Of a DNA stretch of 36,591 nucleotides, positions 30,782 to 36,591 are shown piece after piece. Positions within the stretch are counted from its first letter, which is position 1, and the number at the start of each line of letters is the position of its first letter. The notes beneath the pieces were generated by a model, which did not search any database, was not told where the DNA came from, and saw only the letters and a list, made by a program, of their open reading frames with translations. The translations under genes were made by a program, and so were the position numbers. Source of the stretch: Gammaproteobacteria bacterium (GTDB lineage: Bacteria > Pseudomonadota > Gammaproteobacteria > GRL18); contig JALVAL010000103.1 of assembly GCA_027011205.1 (NCBI GenBank), positions 1 through 36,591 of the forward strand, in the 5' to 3' direction.

Positions 30782-32460
30782 GACATTTGCTCCATTACGA
30801 AATCCGCAATCGACTTTTTATCTCGCAGAGCTTTATTAATCTGCTTATCGATTTTATGGTTCATGGTTAGGTTAACATACAAACAAGGGTGCTTTTGGCC
30901 CTTGCGCCACGGGCGACGTTCGCTTTGTTCACGCTGAGTGTAACTAAACGAGTTAGAATAATAAAATGCCACAGTGGCTGCAGTAAGGGTTAGCCCTTTG
31001 CTTCCTATCTGCTGTGAAGTTATAAACGCCGTAACCTGAGGATCAGTTTGAAATTTTTCCATCATATCATACTTTTCTTGGCTGCTTAATCCAGCACCAA
31101 GGTGGACGTAAGTTCCGGGCCGATTTTTCTCGAACCATTTAACTATGTCTTCTCTTTCACGCGAGAACCTGGCCCAAATTATAAACTTACGCTTACTATC
31201 CAATTTTTCTACCTGTTCAATGAGGGCGTCCATCTTGGGATTTTTTCCTGCTATCTTAGTAATCCCATGCTTTGGATCCGACTTTCTCGCCATCGATAAT
31301 TCTTCAGGAGTAAGATCATATGGGAAGTACCCCCCAGTCACTTGCTGGTAACGGGTCATTCTTTCAAGGACTGTTTCAACTTCTATTACTCGATCATCCT
31401 GTGATGCTGTCATCATTTTGCTGGCCATATCATTGAGAATTTTCTTCTGTTCTGATGTAGGCTCAACAATAACCTCTTCATACAAACGTTTGGGCATATC
31501 CTCGACATCAGTAATTTTCACTGTGTACACATAAGGTTCAATTCTTTTAAATAAATCCTTAAGGTTATTGTATCCCACTATTTTGCGCCCTTCAAACCCG
31601 CCCATAACGCAATACCGGTTCTTGAACACAGTATAGTTTTTTACACCGATAATGGACCAGTCAAGGAATCTGAATTGGGAGAACAAATTTTCAACTCCTT
31701 CATCTACAGGAGTGCCATTGAGAATCGACCTGTATTTACACAGCCCGCCCAGTTCCCAGCAAATTTTTGTTCGCTTTGTTGACGGATTTTTTATCGACGA
31801 CGATTCGTCAATAGTCATATATGTTGCGTGTTTTAAAACGAACAGATTAGCTATTTGTTTTGCGTACGGCCCAGTAGACAAAGACTCTACTCCTACCACT
31901 AAAACCTTTAACCGATCACTTGTTTTATTAATCCACTTCTCTGCGTTTTTAGCTGCCCCTGACTCCATTATAAAGATATCATAATCAATAGGACAATGCT
32001 CTTCAAATTCTTTCATCCAAACAGGCTTAATGCCAGTGTCGCATACTATGAGCATGCCGTTTATTTCGCCCATCATAGCCTTTGCTGCGGCAAAATTAAT
32101 CGCTGTGAAAGACTTGCCAGTTCCCATATCCATTATATAGGCAAATGCTTCCTTAACAAAAGACTTATTAAGTGCTTCGCGCTGGCATTTCATGGGGGAA
32201 TTTTTAAACTTGTACCACGACGGGAATGGTAGCCTATTCTTGTCCCCGTCCAGAAGCTCATTTATTTTTTTCATAGCTTCCGGCTCGATGTCACTAGAAT
32301 CAACAACATCGTAAAAATATTTTGCGTTTGCCAGTGTTACAGGCGCTTCCCACTGCTTGTTCTTTACTACCCACTTTCTATCTGGGATAGCTTTTGCTAA
32401 GTGGTTTTCCCAAAATTCACATTTAAATATGAACGCGTTTCCTTCTTTTAATAATCTCAT
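30778..32460 (-). CDS. SNF2-family DEAD-like helicase/ATPase (560 aa)
   Basis: DNA translocase or helicase. The N-terminal region (FIFKCEFWENHLAKAIPDRK, then WVVKNKQWEAP) resembles the small HARP-like domain seen in some phage SNF2 proteins. Walker A is MDMGTGKSFTA (residues about 110-120), motif II is TIDESSSIKNPST (Asp218-Glu-Ser), motif III-like SILNGTPVDEG follows, and near the end FYYSNSFSYTQREQSERRPW RKGQ (two pieces) is the classic motif VI (Q...R..R.GQ). Such phage helicases act in replication or recombination. A double terminator lies just upstream and no own promoter is visible, so expression depends on read-through from the early promoter. A weak ribosome site (GGGTGAGAAA) precedes ATG 32460. 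Confidence 0.88.
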   Translation of the reverse strand: MRLLKEGNAFIFKCEFWENHLAKAIPDRKWVVKNKQWEAPVTLANAKYFYDVVDSSDIEPEAMKKINELLDGDKNRLPFPSWYKFKNSPMKCQREALNKSFVKEAFAYIMDMGTGKSFTAINFAAAKAMMGEINGMLIVCDTGIKPVWMKEFEEHCPIDYDIFIMESGAAKNAEKWINKTSDRLKVLVVGVESLSTGPYAKQIANLFVLKHATYMTIDESSSIKNPSTKRTKICWELGGLCKYRSILNGTPVDEGVENLFSQFRFLDWSIIGVKNYTVFKNRYCVMGGFEGRKIVGYNNLKDLFKRIEPYVYTVKITDVEDMPKRLYEEVIVEPTSEQKKILNDMASKMMTASQDDRVIEVETVLERMTRYQQVTGGYFPYDLTPEELSMARKSDPKHGITKIAGKNPKMDALIEQVEKLDSKRKFIIWARFSREREDIVKWFEKNRPGTYVHLGAGLSSQEKYDMMEKFQTDPQVTAFITSQQIGSKGLTLTAATVAFYYSNSFSYTQREQSERRPWRKGQKHPCLYVNLTMNHKIDKQINKALRDKKSIADFVMEQMS

Positions 32461-32477
32461 TTTCTCACCCTGTCGTT

Positions 32478-32541
32478 AAAAAAGAAACCTCCCTGCCATA
32501 ATAGCAGGGAGGTTTAAAAATGCTACCCTAGGGAGGGGTAG
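32478..32541 (-). terminator. Tandem rho-independent terminators after the 32553 gene
   Basis: On the minus strand, CTACCC / GGGTAG (32536-32541 with 32523-32528) is followed by a T-run, then a 12-bp perfect stem AAACCTCCCTGC / GCAGGGAGGTTT (32504-32515 with 32485-32496), loop of 7, followed directly by C and six T (32478-32483). The second is a textbook intrinsic terminator. Together they should sharply reduce transcription from P2 and P4 into the helicase gene. Confidence 0.9.
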
Positions 32542-32552
32542 ACTTGGGGGTT

Positions 32553-33026
32553 CTATGCTGCTTTTGATTCGGAATTCTTTTCCGATGCAGCGGCCTTGGT
32601 TGCCTTAGCCTTTTCTTCGGCGGCAATACGGGCCTTGGTTGCCTTTACAAGAGGGGCCGACACCTTGGCAAACACTTCTTCACCGGTCTTGACGACGTTT
32701 TTATCCTTGTCCAGCACATCGGCTTTTCGCATATGGCCGCGAATTCGGTTGCCGATGTTCATGCGCTGCATGCCGCGATTCAGCTTCGCATAACGAGTGC
32801 GGAAATCGTTTTCACCGATAAACTTATCGGCCAAATCTTGCACTTCTTCCAGAGTCATACCTTCCAACGCCTGTGCCACCGGGTCACCATTGTTCAGGGA
32901 TTTCGTGCCAGCAGCAGTACGGGATGGTTGGTACTTTTCTTTGTTGACCGCAATAGTAACCTTGCTTTCATTGTCAGTGACCGGGGATTCTTGCTCAGAT
33001 GTTGCATCAGGGTTAACTTTTGACAT
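32553..33026 (-). CDS. Early protein, paralogue of the 818-1264 gene (157 aa)
   Basis: Start ATG 33026 after AGGAGAGTACA. The middle part RYAKLNRGMQRMNIGNRIRG matches the YEHLNEGQRKMNAGNRIRGA region of the gene at 818-1264. The N-terminus is Asp/Glu/Ser-rich and probably disordered (DATSEQESPVTDNESKVTIA), and the C-terminus is an Ala/Lys-rich helix (KATKARIAAEEKAKATKAAA) resembling histone-like tails. It is flanked by a very strong promoter (P2) and a strong double terminator, so it should give an abundant single-gene transcript. Such a layout fits an abundant DNA-binding or structural-nucleoid protein, an inference only. Confidence 0.8.
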   Translation of the reverse strand: MSKVNPDATSEQESPVTDNESKVTIAVNKEKYQPSRTAAGTKSLNNGDPVAQALEGMTLEEVQDLADKFIGENDFRTRYAKLNRGMQRMNIGNRIRGHMRKADVLDKDKNVVKTGEEVFAKVSAPLVKATKARIAAEEKAKATKAAASEKNSESKAA

Positions 33027-33082
33027 TGTACTCTCCTATTCGAGTTTGATTGTTGGGGTAGCTGTGCCGCTACCAGATCGTT

Positions 33083-33141
33083 ATTATACCATATCAGCTA
33101 GGGGGTGTCAATCCCCTTTTATCTTCGAGCCGACGAACGGT
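33083..33141 (-). promoter_or_regulatory. Perfect-consensus leftward promoter (P2)
   Basis: Minus strand: box ACCGTTCGTCGG (33130-33141), 18 bp, -35 TTGACA (33106-33111), 17 bp, -10 TATAAT (33083-33088). The -35 and box overlap the last codons of the 33094-33276 gene. It drives the 32553-33026 gene, whose message should end at the terminators near 32500. Confidence 0.92.
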
Positions 33142-33276
33142 ATTGGCTTCTGCTAAGTCATAAAGCTCGTTTACCCACTCCATTACTTTATTGTGAGCTT
33201 CTGTCTCCTTTATGTTTGACCTATCCAGTTCATATTCTATTGCATCAACCAAAATATCCGCTCGACTCATGCTCAT
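33094..33276 (-). CDS. Small acidic helical protein (60 aa)
   Basis: Starts at ATG 33276 after GGAGGTTGAGAA, four bases after the previous stop. Helical and charged (ADILVDAIEYELDRSNIKET, EAHNKVMEWVNELYDLAEAN). The last codons encode TVRRLEDKRGLTPPS, and this DNA doubles as the P2 box and -35 element. The same peptide pattern (NTVRRL..RRGLT) can be read across promoter P1 at 1360-1400, where no gene is expected, indicating that P1 derives from a copy of this gene end plus promoter. Function unknown. Confidence 0.65.
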   Translation of the reverse strand: MSMSRADILVDAIEYELDRSNIKETEAHNKVMEWVNELYDLAEANTVRRLEDKRGLTPPS

Positions 33277-33279
33277 TTC

Positions 33280-33636
33280 TCAACCTCCGCAATTAGGGCA
33301 TTGTGCAAACCCCGGTTTTGGCACGTACAACTTGTCACATGACGGGCACAATATGCCTTTTAACCTACCTACGATCTCCGCATCTGATTTTTTCACAATA
33401 TTGACGTAGCCATCAGGTTCTCTGCTTATGAAGTGGTCTTTTTCTTCTCTTACGTAAGGCACAGTCTCGCCAACAAAGGAAGCATACCACATAAGTGGAT
33501 CTTCACATCCCAGAATAAGAATTTTAGGATATACCTCCTCCGGGTCTCTACGACGACCCCCCACACATATACCGGGTCGACTGACCGACGGGCACGACGA
33601 TATGTCCGACGCCGTCGGGGGCGTACGACGAGTCAT
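33280..33636 (-). CDS. Hypothetical protein with C-terminal zinc ribbon (118 aa)
   Basis: ATG 33636 overlaps the previous stop (ATGA). The C-terminal part has GRLKGILCPSCDKLYVPKPG and FAQCPNCGG, two CPxC knuckles that form a likely zinc ribbon. The middle (DPLMWYASFVGETVPYVREE; FISREPDGYVNIVKKSDAEI) resembles a small phage family with a REP.GY.N.V...DAEIV ending that I have seen in early regions. The first 35 residues (MTRRTPPTASDISSCPSVSR PGICVGGRRR in two pieces) are unlike the rest and are coded by unusually GC-rich, CGACG-rich DNA. A GGAGGAGG sequence occurs after them, so an internal non-ATG start is possible. Confidence 0.6.
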   Translation of the reverse strand: MTRRTPPTASDISSCPSVSRPGICVGGRRRDPEEVYPKILILGCEDPLMWYASFVGETVPYVREEKDHFISREPDGYVNIVKKSDAEIVGRLKGILCPSCDKLYVPKPGFAQCPNCGG

Positions 33637-33821
33637 CGTGCACCGATCCAGCGCCAGAAGTCGGATGGCACATCAAATCTTTTTATCCAGCGCTCGGCAA
33701 CAGAAGCATTACGGAATCGTAGCTTGCATAGCCAAAAATTTCCGCCCATTTTCGTCACTATTATTTTCTTAAATCTCAGTCCAATAGGCACCGAAATCAT
33801 CTTCCCATATTTATTCTTCAT
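33633..33821 (-). CDS. Small basic protein (62 aa)
   Basis: Start at ATG 33821 after GGGAGATAAGC, inside the 3' end of the upstream gene; a longer reading to 33923 has no support. Basic and aromatic (LRFKKIIVTKMGGNFWLCKL, RFRNASVAERWIKRFDVPSD, FWRWIGAR). The beta-strand pattern with terminal Trp residues is reminiscent of small phage regulators or host-takeover proteins, but no family is recognised. Coupled to both neighbours. Confidence 0.55.
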   Translation of the reverse strand: MKNKYGKMISVPIGLRFKKIIVTKMGGNFWLCKLRFRNASVAERWIKRFDVPSDFWRWIGAR

Positions 33822-34074
33822 GCTTATCTCCCGGCAATACGCCTTCTTCCAGTAACGGATATCCGTTGATGCCCTTAAAACCATTTTCACGAAGCCATTC
33901 TTTTGATTCGCGGCGCATTTCACGGGGAATACCCTCGGTAGTCATATATCTTACTTTGTGCAGGCTTACTAGTACCACTTCTTGACTTGGCGGCACAAGC
34001 CCTTGCTTACGGATCTGCTTTGAAAAAAACACCGTATCAAGTCTTTTCAAAGTTTGGATTTCTTGATTAGTCAT
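33811..34074 (-). CDS. Hypothetical early protein (87 aa)
   Basis: ATG 34074 overlaps the previous stop (ATGA). Contains TLKRLDTVFFSKQIRKQGLV and PPSQEVVLVSLHKVRYMTTE, then RESKEWLRENGFKGINGYPL; mixed alpha/beta, soluble, no obvious motif. Its 3' end overlaps the start of the 33633-33821 gene by 11 bp. Coding is supported by the coupled overlaps at both ends. Function unknown. Confidence 0.6.
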   Translation of the reverse strand: MTNQEIQTLKRLDTVFFSKQIRKQGLVPPSQEVVLVSLHKVRYMTTEGIPREMRRESKEWLRENGFKGINGYPLLEEGVLPGDKHEE

Positions 34075-34325
34075 TTAAACCCCTCCTTATGCAAGAAGTT
34101 GATTATTTTCTGGCATTGATCTGTGTCCATGCTTGGGAAATTTTCCGCCTTGAGGTCTGGGATTTCTTTATTCAACCAATCAAGCATGAGCTTTGAAGCC
34201 TCGTTAAAAGTAATTCCTGCTCTCCTTGATTTTGAGCCAATTAAATATCCACACATCTGCTCGACCCTGTTACGCCAGTGGTCCTTTAGCATTTCCTTTA
34301 CAGAAACTGTTTGGCTTGAACTCAT
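34071..34325 (-). CDS. Hypothetical early protein (84 aa)
   Basis: ATG 34325 follows GGTGGGATTGAT and starts just after the endolysin stop; a longer reading to 34352 would overlap that gene. The protein (SVKEMLKDHWRNRVEQMCGY, LIGSKSRRAGITFNEASKLM, LDWLNKEIPDLKAENFPSMD) looks like a compact helical domain with a basic patch SKSRRAG. No recognised family. Ends in an ATGA overlap with the next gene. Confidence 0.6.
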   Translation of the reverse strand: MSSSQTVSVKEMLKDHWRNRVEQMCGYLIGSKSRRAGITFNEASKLMLDWLNKEIPDLKAENFPSMDTDQCQKIINFLHKEGFK

Positions 34326-34326
34326 A

Positions 34327-34641
34327 TCAATCCCACCCTGAATCTGGGTCATACTCGATGTGGAAATGCGTTTTCTCCCACACTACGTCATACTTCGATG
34401 ATGGAAGAGCTTTAATCAATGCCCTGTGCACTTCAGATTTCTCTGCTTCTGAGAAAAAATTGTGCCGGATATCAACCGCGTAACCGTAATAGTGCAAAGA
34501 CCCGGCACTGTGCTCGCCCTCCAAGCCGGAAGTAATAACAAGCTCTTTGCCCGCCTCTTTGTAAACCTTGTCAGCAGCAATCAGAACCTTTCTCATTTCG
34601 ATTTTCAATCCGGCGATCGAAGCGCCTTTTTTGATTCTCAT
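34327..34641 (-). CDS. M15-type peptidase, probable endolysin (104 aa)
   Basis: Likely cleaves peptide cross-bridges of peptidoglycan during lysis. Zinc ligands of the peptidase M15 family are visible: SLHYYGYAVDIR (His50, Asp57) and THFHIEY (His92 or His94), with VITSGLEGEHSAG before them, the standard S.....H..G.A.D...H.H pattern of phage endolysins and VanY/VanX-like enzymes. It lacks a signal peptide and cell-wall binding domain. The start at ATG 34641 has GAGAGGATTAAT before it. It is encoded in the early leftward operon, far from the holin-like gene of the late operon (7901-8356), and is preceded by a small membrane protein. Confidence 0.85.
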   Translation of the reverse strand: MRIKKGASIAGLKIEMRKVLIAADKVYKEAGKELVITSGLEGEHSAGSLHYYGYAVDIRHNFFSEAEKSEVHRALIKALPSSKYDVVWEKTHFHIEYDPDSGWD

Positions 34642-34642
34642 A

Positions 34643-34789
34643 TTAATCCTCTCTGGCTAAGCCATAGTTAGGGCAAGTTAACTCAGGAACTCCTTCGTCT
34701 TCTTGCTTTGGATGCTCGTACGTCGTGGCAAATATCAAACCATAAACCACAAGAAGTACGAGCGAAAAAAATAGTAGTAAATGCTTCAT
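34643..34789 (-). CDS. Small membrane protein before the endolysin (48 aa)
   Basis: A short gene with ATG 34789 overlapping the preceding stop (ATGA) and ending one base before the endolysin ATG. The N-terminus MKHLLLFFSLVLLVVYGLIF is a clear signal-anchor or transmembrane helix, followed by an acidic tail (TTYEHPKQEDEGVPELTCPN). No lipobox is present. Direct coupling to the endolysin suggests a lysis accessory (holin-like or spanin-like) or an inner-membrane early protein; the role is not proven. Confidence 0.65.
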   Translation of the reverse strand: MKHLLLFFSLVLLVVYGLIFATTYEHPKQEDEGVPELTCPNYGLARED

Positions 34790-34908
34790 TTTTTGTTACT
34801 CCAATAACCCCGCCACCATTGTTGCTTGCCGCACTTTTCACAGTAGCGAATTCGGTCAAGAGTGACATTTTCATTCCCAAGTTTCCATTTATGCCAGCAA
34901 AAGTTCAT
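34786..34908 (-). CDS. Small zinc-ribbon-like protein (about 40 aa)
   Basis: The start is probably ATG 34908, which overlaps the previous stop (ATGA); ATG 34914 or a longer reading to 35007 is possible but the latter would overlap 100 nt of the neighbour. Sequence MNFCWHKWKLGNENVTLDRI RYCEKCGKQQWWRGYWSNKK (two pieces) has Cys-x-His...Cys-x-x-Cys, typical of tiny phage zinc-knuckle proteins that end in W-rich tails. Role unknown. Its stop overlaps the next start (ATGA), which supports coding. Confidence 0.6.
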   Translation of the reverse strand: MNFCWHKWKLGNENVTLDRIRYCEKCGKQQWWRGYWSNKK

Positions 34909-35714
34909 GTCCATAAAGTCCGGTCTACCATGGCGGCACAATACGTAACCACCTTGGCTTCCTCCCGTGTACAAGTTTTCAAAATAGTAGCGATTATGCC
35001 ATGCCATGTTGCGATATTACAAGGGTAATTGCCGTCATAGTCAGGATTCAACCCGATTAACAAAAGGGCAGACGACGTGTCCAAATCTTCCTCGCCCAGC
35101 TCAGCTATTCGTTTCGCAAGCGACATAGCCAAGATTTCCTGATTGGTTTTCTTTGGCGGCAAATCAACTTGATCGACGTCGGTCACATCTTCACTGTCAC
35201 CTACTGTTGCAATCACCGATTCTTCGAAATCATCGACCGACGTAGGCTTCTCCTTTTTGACCTCCTCGCGCACTTCCTTTACTGTGGGAGTCTTTTCGGC
35301 AGGATCAGCAGTCTTTTCAATGACCTTTTTCACAAGATCATCCGAAGCGTTAACCATTTCCGCAAACACAGAAAGTGATGGAGTAGGTGAATCGAGATCA
35401 ACCCTAAACCGCTCGCGATTTCTTGCCATATTCATGGCCCTGTAAGCATCCTGCCGTGAAAGCTCAGGCACATACTTTTTGCGAAGAGTTCCGAACTTGG
35501 CGTCTGTTGTCTGCTCGCGTAATGGGATTAAAATATCCCCCATGTCCATAAACAAAGAAACTGCAGAAGCTGCAAGATTTCTCGATTCCACCCACATTCT
35601 TTTGACTTCTTCCCAAGGCTCAGTAGGGGAAGAAGGCTTTATATACTTCTCCTTACCGGTGGATGGGACAAACTTACTGACCGACTCCTGCCGGGATTGC
35701 TGCTCATTTTTCAT
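34905..35714 (-). CDS. Hypothetical regulatory/ParB-like-region early protein (269 aa)
   Basis: ATG 35714 overlaps the previous stop (ATGA) with GGAGAAAG upstream. The N-terminal half contains LFMDMGDILIPLREQTTDAK, FGTLRKKYVPELSRQDAYRA, MNMARNRERFRVD. This resembles the helical region of DUF3102-type proteins (G..L...K......g.F..w......ls...A...M..A..), often encoded near phage early/replication genes. A charged acidic linker (ATVGDSEDVTDVDQVD) follows, then a C-terminal domain with Cys residues (DGNYPCNIATWHGIIATILK, TCTREEAKVVTYCAAM). DNA-binding or regulatory function is plausible, not shown. Within its code lies one near-copy of the TGACCG(N4)CGGTCA motif (about 35170-35185). Confidence 0.6.
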   Translation of the reverse strand: MKNEQQSRQESVSKFVPSTGKEKYIKPSSPTEPWEEVKRMWVESRNLAASAVSLFMDMGDILIPLREQTTDAKFGTLRKKYVPELSRQDAYRAMNMARNRERFRVDLDSPTPSLSVFAEMVNASDDLVKKVIEKTADPAEKTPTVKEVREEVKKEKPTSVDDFEESVIATVGDSEDVTDVDQVDLPPKKTNQEILAMSLAKRIAELGEEDLDTSSALLLIGLNPDYDGNYPCNIATWHGIIATILKTCTREEAKVVTYCAAMVDRTLWT

Positions 35715-35944
35715 CTTCTTTCTCCAGTTACTACGTTATACCCCGCAACCCAATTAGTCTTCAAGACGCCTGACGCTTTGGAAACAGAGTGATTTGCTAA
35801 AATTCGATTCAGCCCTATGATCACAAGGAGTGATCTAAAATCTCTTGGACGAGTAGACACCTCGCGAATAAGAGCCACAAGAACCCGTCTGACTATATCG
35901 TGCTCGGAAGTTAGCTGATTAGCCCTTACATTTGATCCGCTCAT
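35711..35944 (-). CDS. Small early protein (77 aa)
   Basis: ATG 35944 shares bases with the preceding stop (TAATG), and its stop overlaps the next start (ATGA). Helical, basic and hydrophobic (SEHDIVRRVLVALIREVSTR, PRDFRSLLVIIGLNRILANH). No family recognised. It is the second gene after promoter P4, so it should be expressed immediately after infection; a host-takeover role is inferred from position. Confidence 0.6.
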   Translation of the reverse strand: MSGSNVRANQLTSEHDIVRRVLVALIREVSTRPRDFRSLLVIIGLNRILANHSVSKASGVLKTNWVAGYNVVTGERR

Positions 35945-36285
35945 TAGTCAACCCTCGTTACAAAAAGTGAACCAGTAAAATCGGTGATTGCGACTATACC
36001 CGAGTCATATAGGTAAACCAGCTCATCCTCCCAGCTCATTCGCATGCGCGGCTTTATTACAGGATCACCGGGATAATGAAGGCAGCCCTTGTCATCTACC
36101 CGACAACCCTTAATTTCTGTTATGCCAAATAGGTAATTGCGCTCTAGTACCTGACGCGCCGTTAAAGGAGTAGGCGTCTGCTCGCGCTCTTGCCTTTGAA
36201 ACCACTCCAATACCGCCGCCCAATGGTTAAGCAAGCTGAAATCGTCAATGGAGCGGTCCAAATCGTGAAAAATTTTTATGTTCAT
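35944..36285 (-). CDS. First early gene from promoter P4 (113 aa)
   Basis: Start chosen at ATG 36285 after GAGGAAACGAC; the longer reading to 36528 would include the promoter. Protein begins MNIKIFHDLDRSIDDFSLLN and contains HWAAVLEWFQRQEREQTPTP, LTARQVLERNYLFGITEIKG, RMSWEDELVYLYDSGIVAIT. A helical N-terminal half is followed by a small beta-rich half. No named family recognised. Location directly behind the right-end promoter makes it the first product of the leftward early operon. Confidence 0.7.
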   Translation of the reverse strand: MNIKIFHDLDRSIDDFSLLNHWAAVLEWFQRQEREQTPTPLTARQVLERNYLFGITEIKGCRVDDKGCLHYPGDPVIKPRMRMSWEDELVYLYDSGIVAITDFTGSLFVTRVD

Positions 36286-36312
36286 GTCGTTTCCTCTATG
36301 TCGTGAACCCCC

Positions 36313-36371
36313 AGTATACCACACAGAGGGCGGGGCGTCAACCCCTATTTCAGATGTGACCGACGAGCGGC
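36313..36371 (-). promoter_or_regulatory. Right-end leftward early promoter (P4)
   Basis: Minus strand: box GCCGCTCGTCGG (36360-36371), 18 bp, -35 TTGACG (36336-36341), 17 bp, -10 TATACT (36313-36318). One mismatch from consensus in each hexamer. It should drive the early operon from 36285 leftward to about 32540, where P2 and the terminators take over. Confidence 0.85.
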
Positions 36372-36591
36372 CACGATATTTCGGCCTGTCCGATGTACAA
36401 TGTGTATAAGTCATGGGATATGTGGATATGCGAGTAGATATGACAACTCTCGGACTTATGCTTAACGTCCACCCGCGAACACCGGACCGAATAAAGCTGG
36501 CTGGACGGACCGACGGCGCGTCCGACAAGGGCGAGTCCTAGCTGTCCCCCCTGTCCAGAATTAAAAAAAAAAAAAAAAAAATCCCCCCGAA
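36372..36591. other. Right terminal non-coding region
   Basis: No gene seen upstream of P4. An AT-rich part (about 36390-36460) holds tandem ATATG/GATATG words (GGGATATGTGGATATGCGAG). A GC-rich part (36465-36540) carries CGTCCACCCGCGAACACCGG, close to a segment near the left end, and a CCGACGGCGCG half-box. The window ends with a 19-nt A-run (36563-36581) followed by TCCCCCCGAA. It may contain a terminal repeat or packaging signal; the homopolymers could also mark failed sequence at the contig edge. Confidence 0.5.

Noticed and set aside
32497-32503. TATTAT in the loop of the terminator as a -10 element for the helicase gene
   Set aside because: No -35-like hexamer 16-18 bp upstream; better explained as the hairpin loop.
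1-36591. tRNA genes, CRISPR array, integrase, transposase or phage RNA polymerase
   Set aside because: Looked for cloverleaf-like segments, regular repeat-spacer structure, tyrosine or serine recombinase motifs, DDE patterns and single-subunit RNA polymerase motifs; none seen by eye.

Overview
This window looks like a complete or nearly complete genome of a short-tailed (podovirus-like), strictly lytic bacteriophage of about 36.6 kb. I see no integrase, repressor, phage RNA polymerase, tRNA or CRISPR array. Transcription appears to depend on the host sigma-70 RNA polymerase, because five near-consensus TTGACA-17-TATAAT promoters are readable. The host is probably a Gram-negative bacterium (sigma-70 promoters, T7-like internal virion and tail genes, a protein ending in a bacterial SSB-type tip), but the genus cannot be read from the sequence.

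Layout. (1) 1-1264, minus strand: non-coding left end and three small genes read toward the left end. (2) 1265-1766: divergent control region with back-to-back promoters and a GC-rich non-coding block. (3) 1767-22000, plus strand: one long late operon in the order terminase small and large, portal, Bbp19-like protein, scaffold, major capsid, decoration-like protein, holin-like and spanin-like membrane proteins, tail/lectin proteins, tail tubular A and B, internal virion proteins, and a beta-helix tailspike. (4) 22000-30450, minus strand: replication and nucleotide module. (5) 30410-36285, minus strand: early genes, including a SNF2-type helicase, many small proteins and an M15-type endolysin. 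(6) A non-coding right end. Genes in the minus-strand units are packed with ATGA or TAATG stop/start overlaps, which indicates translational coupling.

The central biology is at 22617-28500: a contiguous, coupled set of genes for replacing adenine by 2-aminoadenine (Z) in phage DNA. It encodes PurZ (a PurA-like synthetase carrying the diagnostic Gly-Ser-Thr-Gly-Lys-Gly loop in place of Gly-Asp-Glu-Gly-Lys-Gly), MazZ (MazG-like pyrophosphatase making dGMP), DatZ (HD-domain dATP triphosphohydrolase) and a family A DNA polymerase with an exonuclease domain (DpoZ type), together with a primase-polymerase/helicase. Known Z-phages rely on host PurB and host nucleotide kinases to finish dZTP, and neither is encoded here. 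The genome is therefore predicted to be Z-DNA: every 'a' in this text would chemically be Z in the virion. Gene content and order recall the PurZ-encoding podovirus group typified by Vibrio phage PhiVC8, but this is from memory and was not searched.

Other notable structure: a 12-bp box (ACCGNNCGTCGG) lies 17-19 bp upstream of the -35 element of all five promoters; a promoter-plus-gene unit appears duplicated between 32.5-33.1 kb and 0.8-1.4 kb; a perfect 32-bp palindrome follows the capsid gene; and both contig ends carry 18-19 nt A-runs and a related GC-rich direct repeat.
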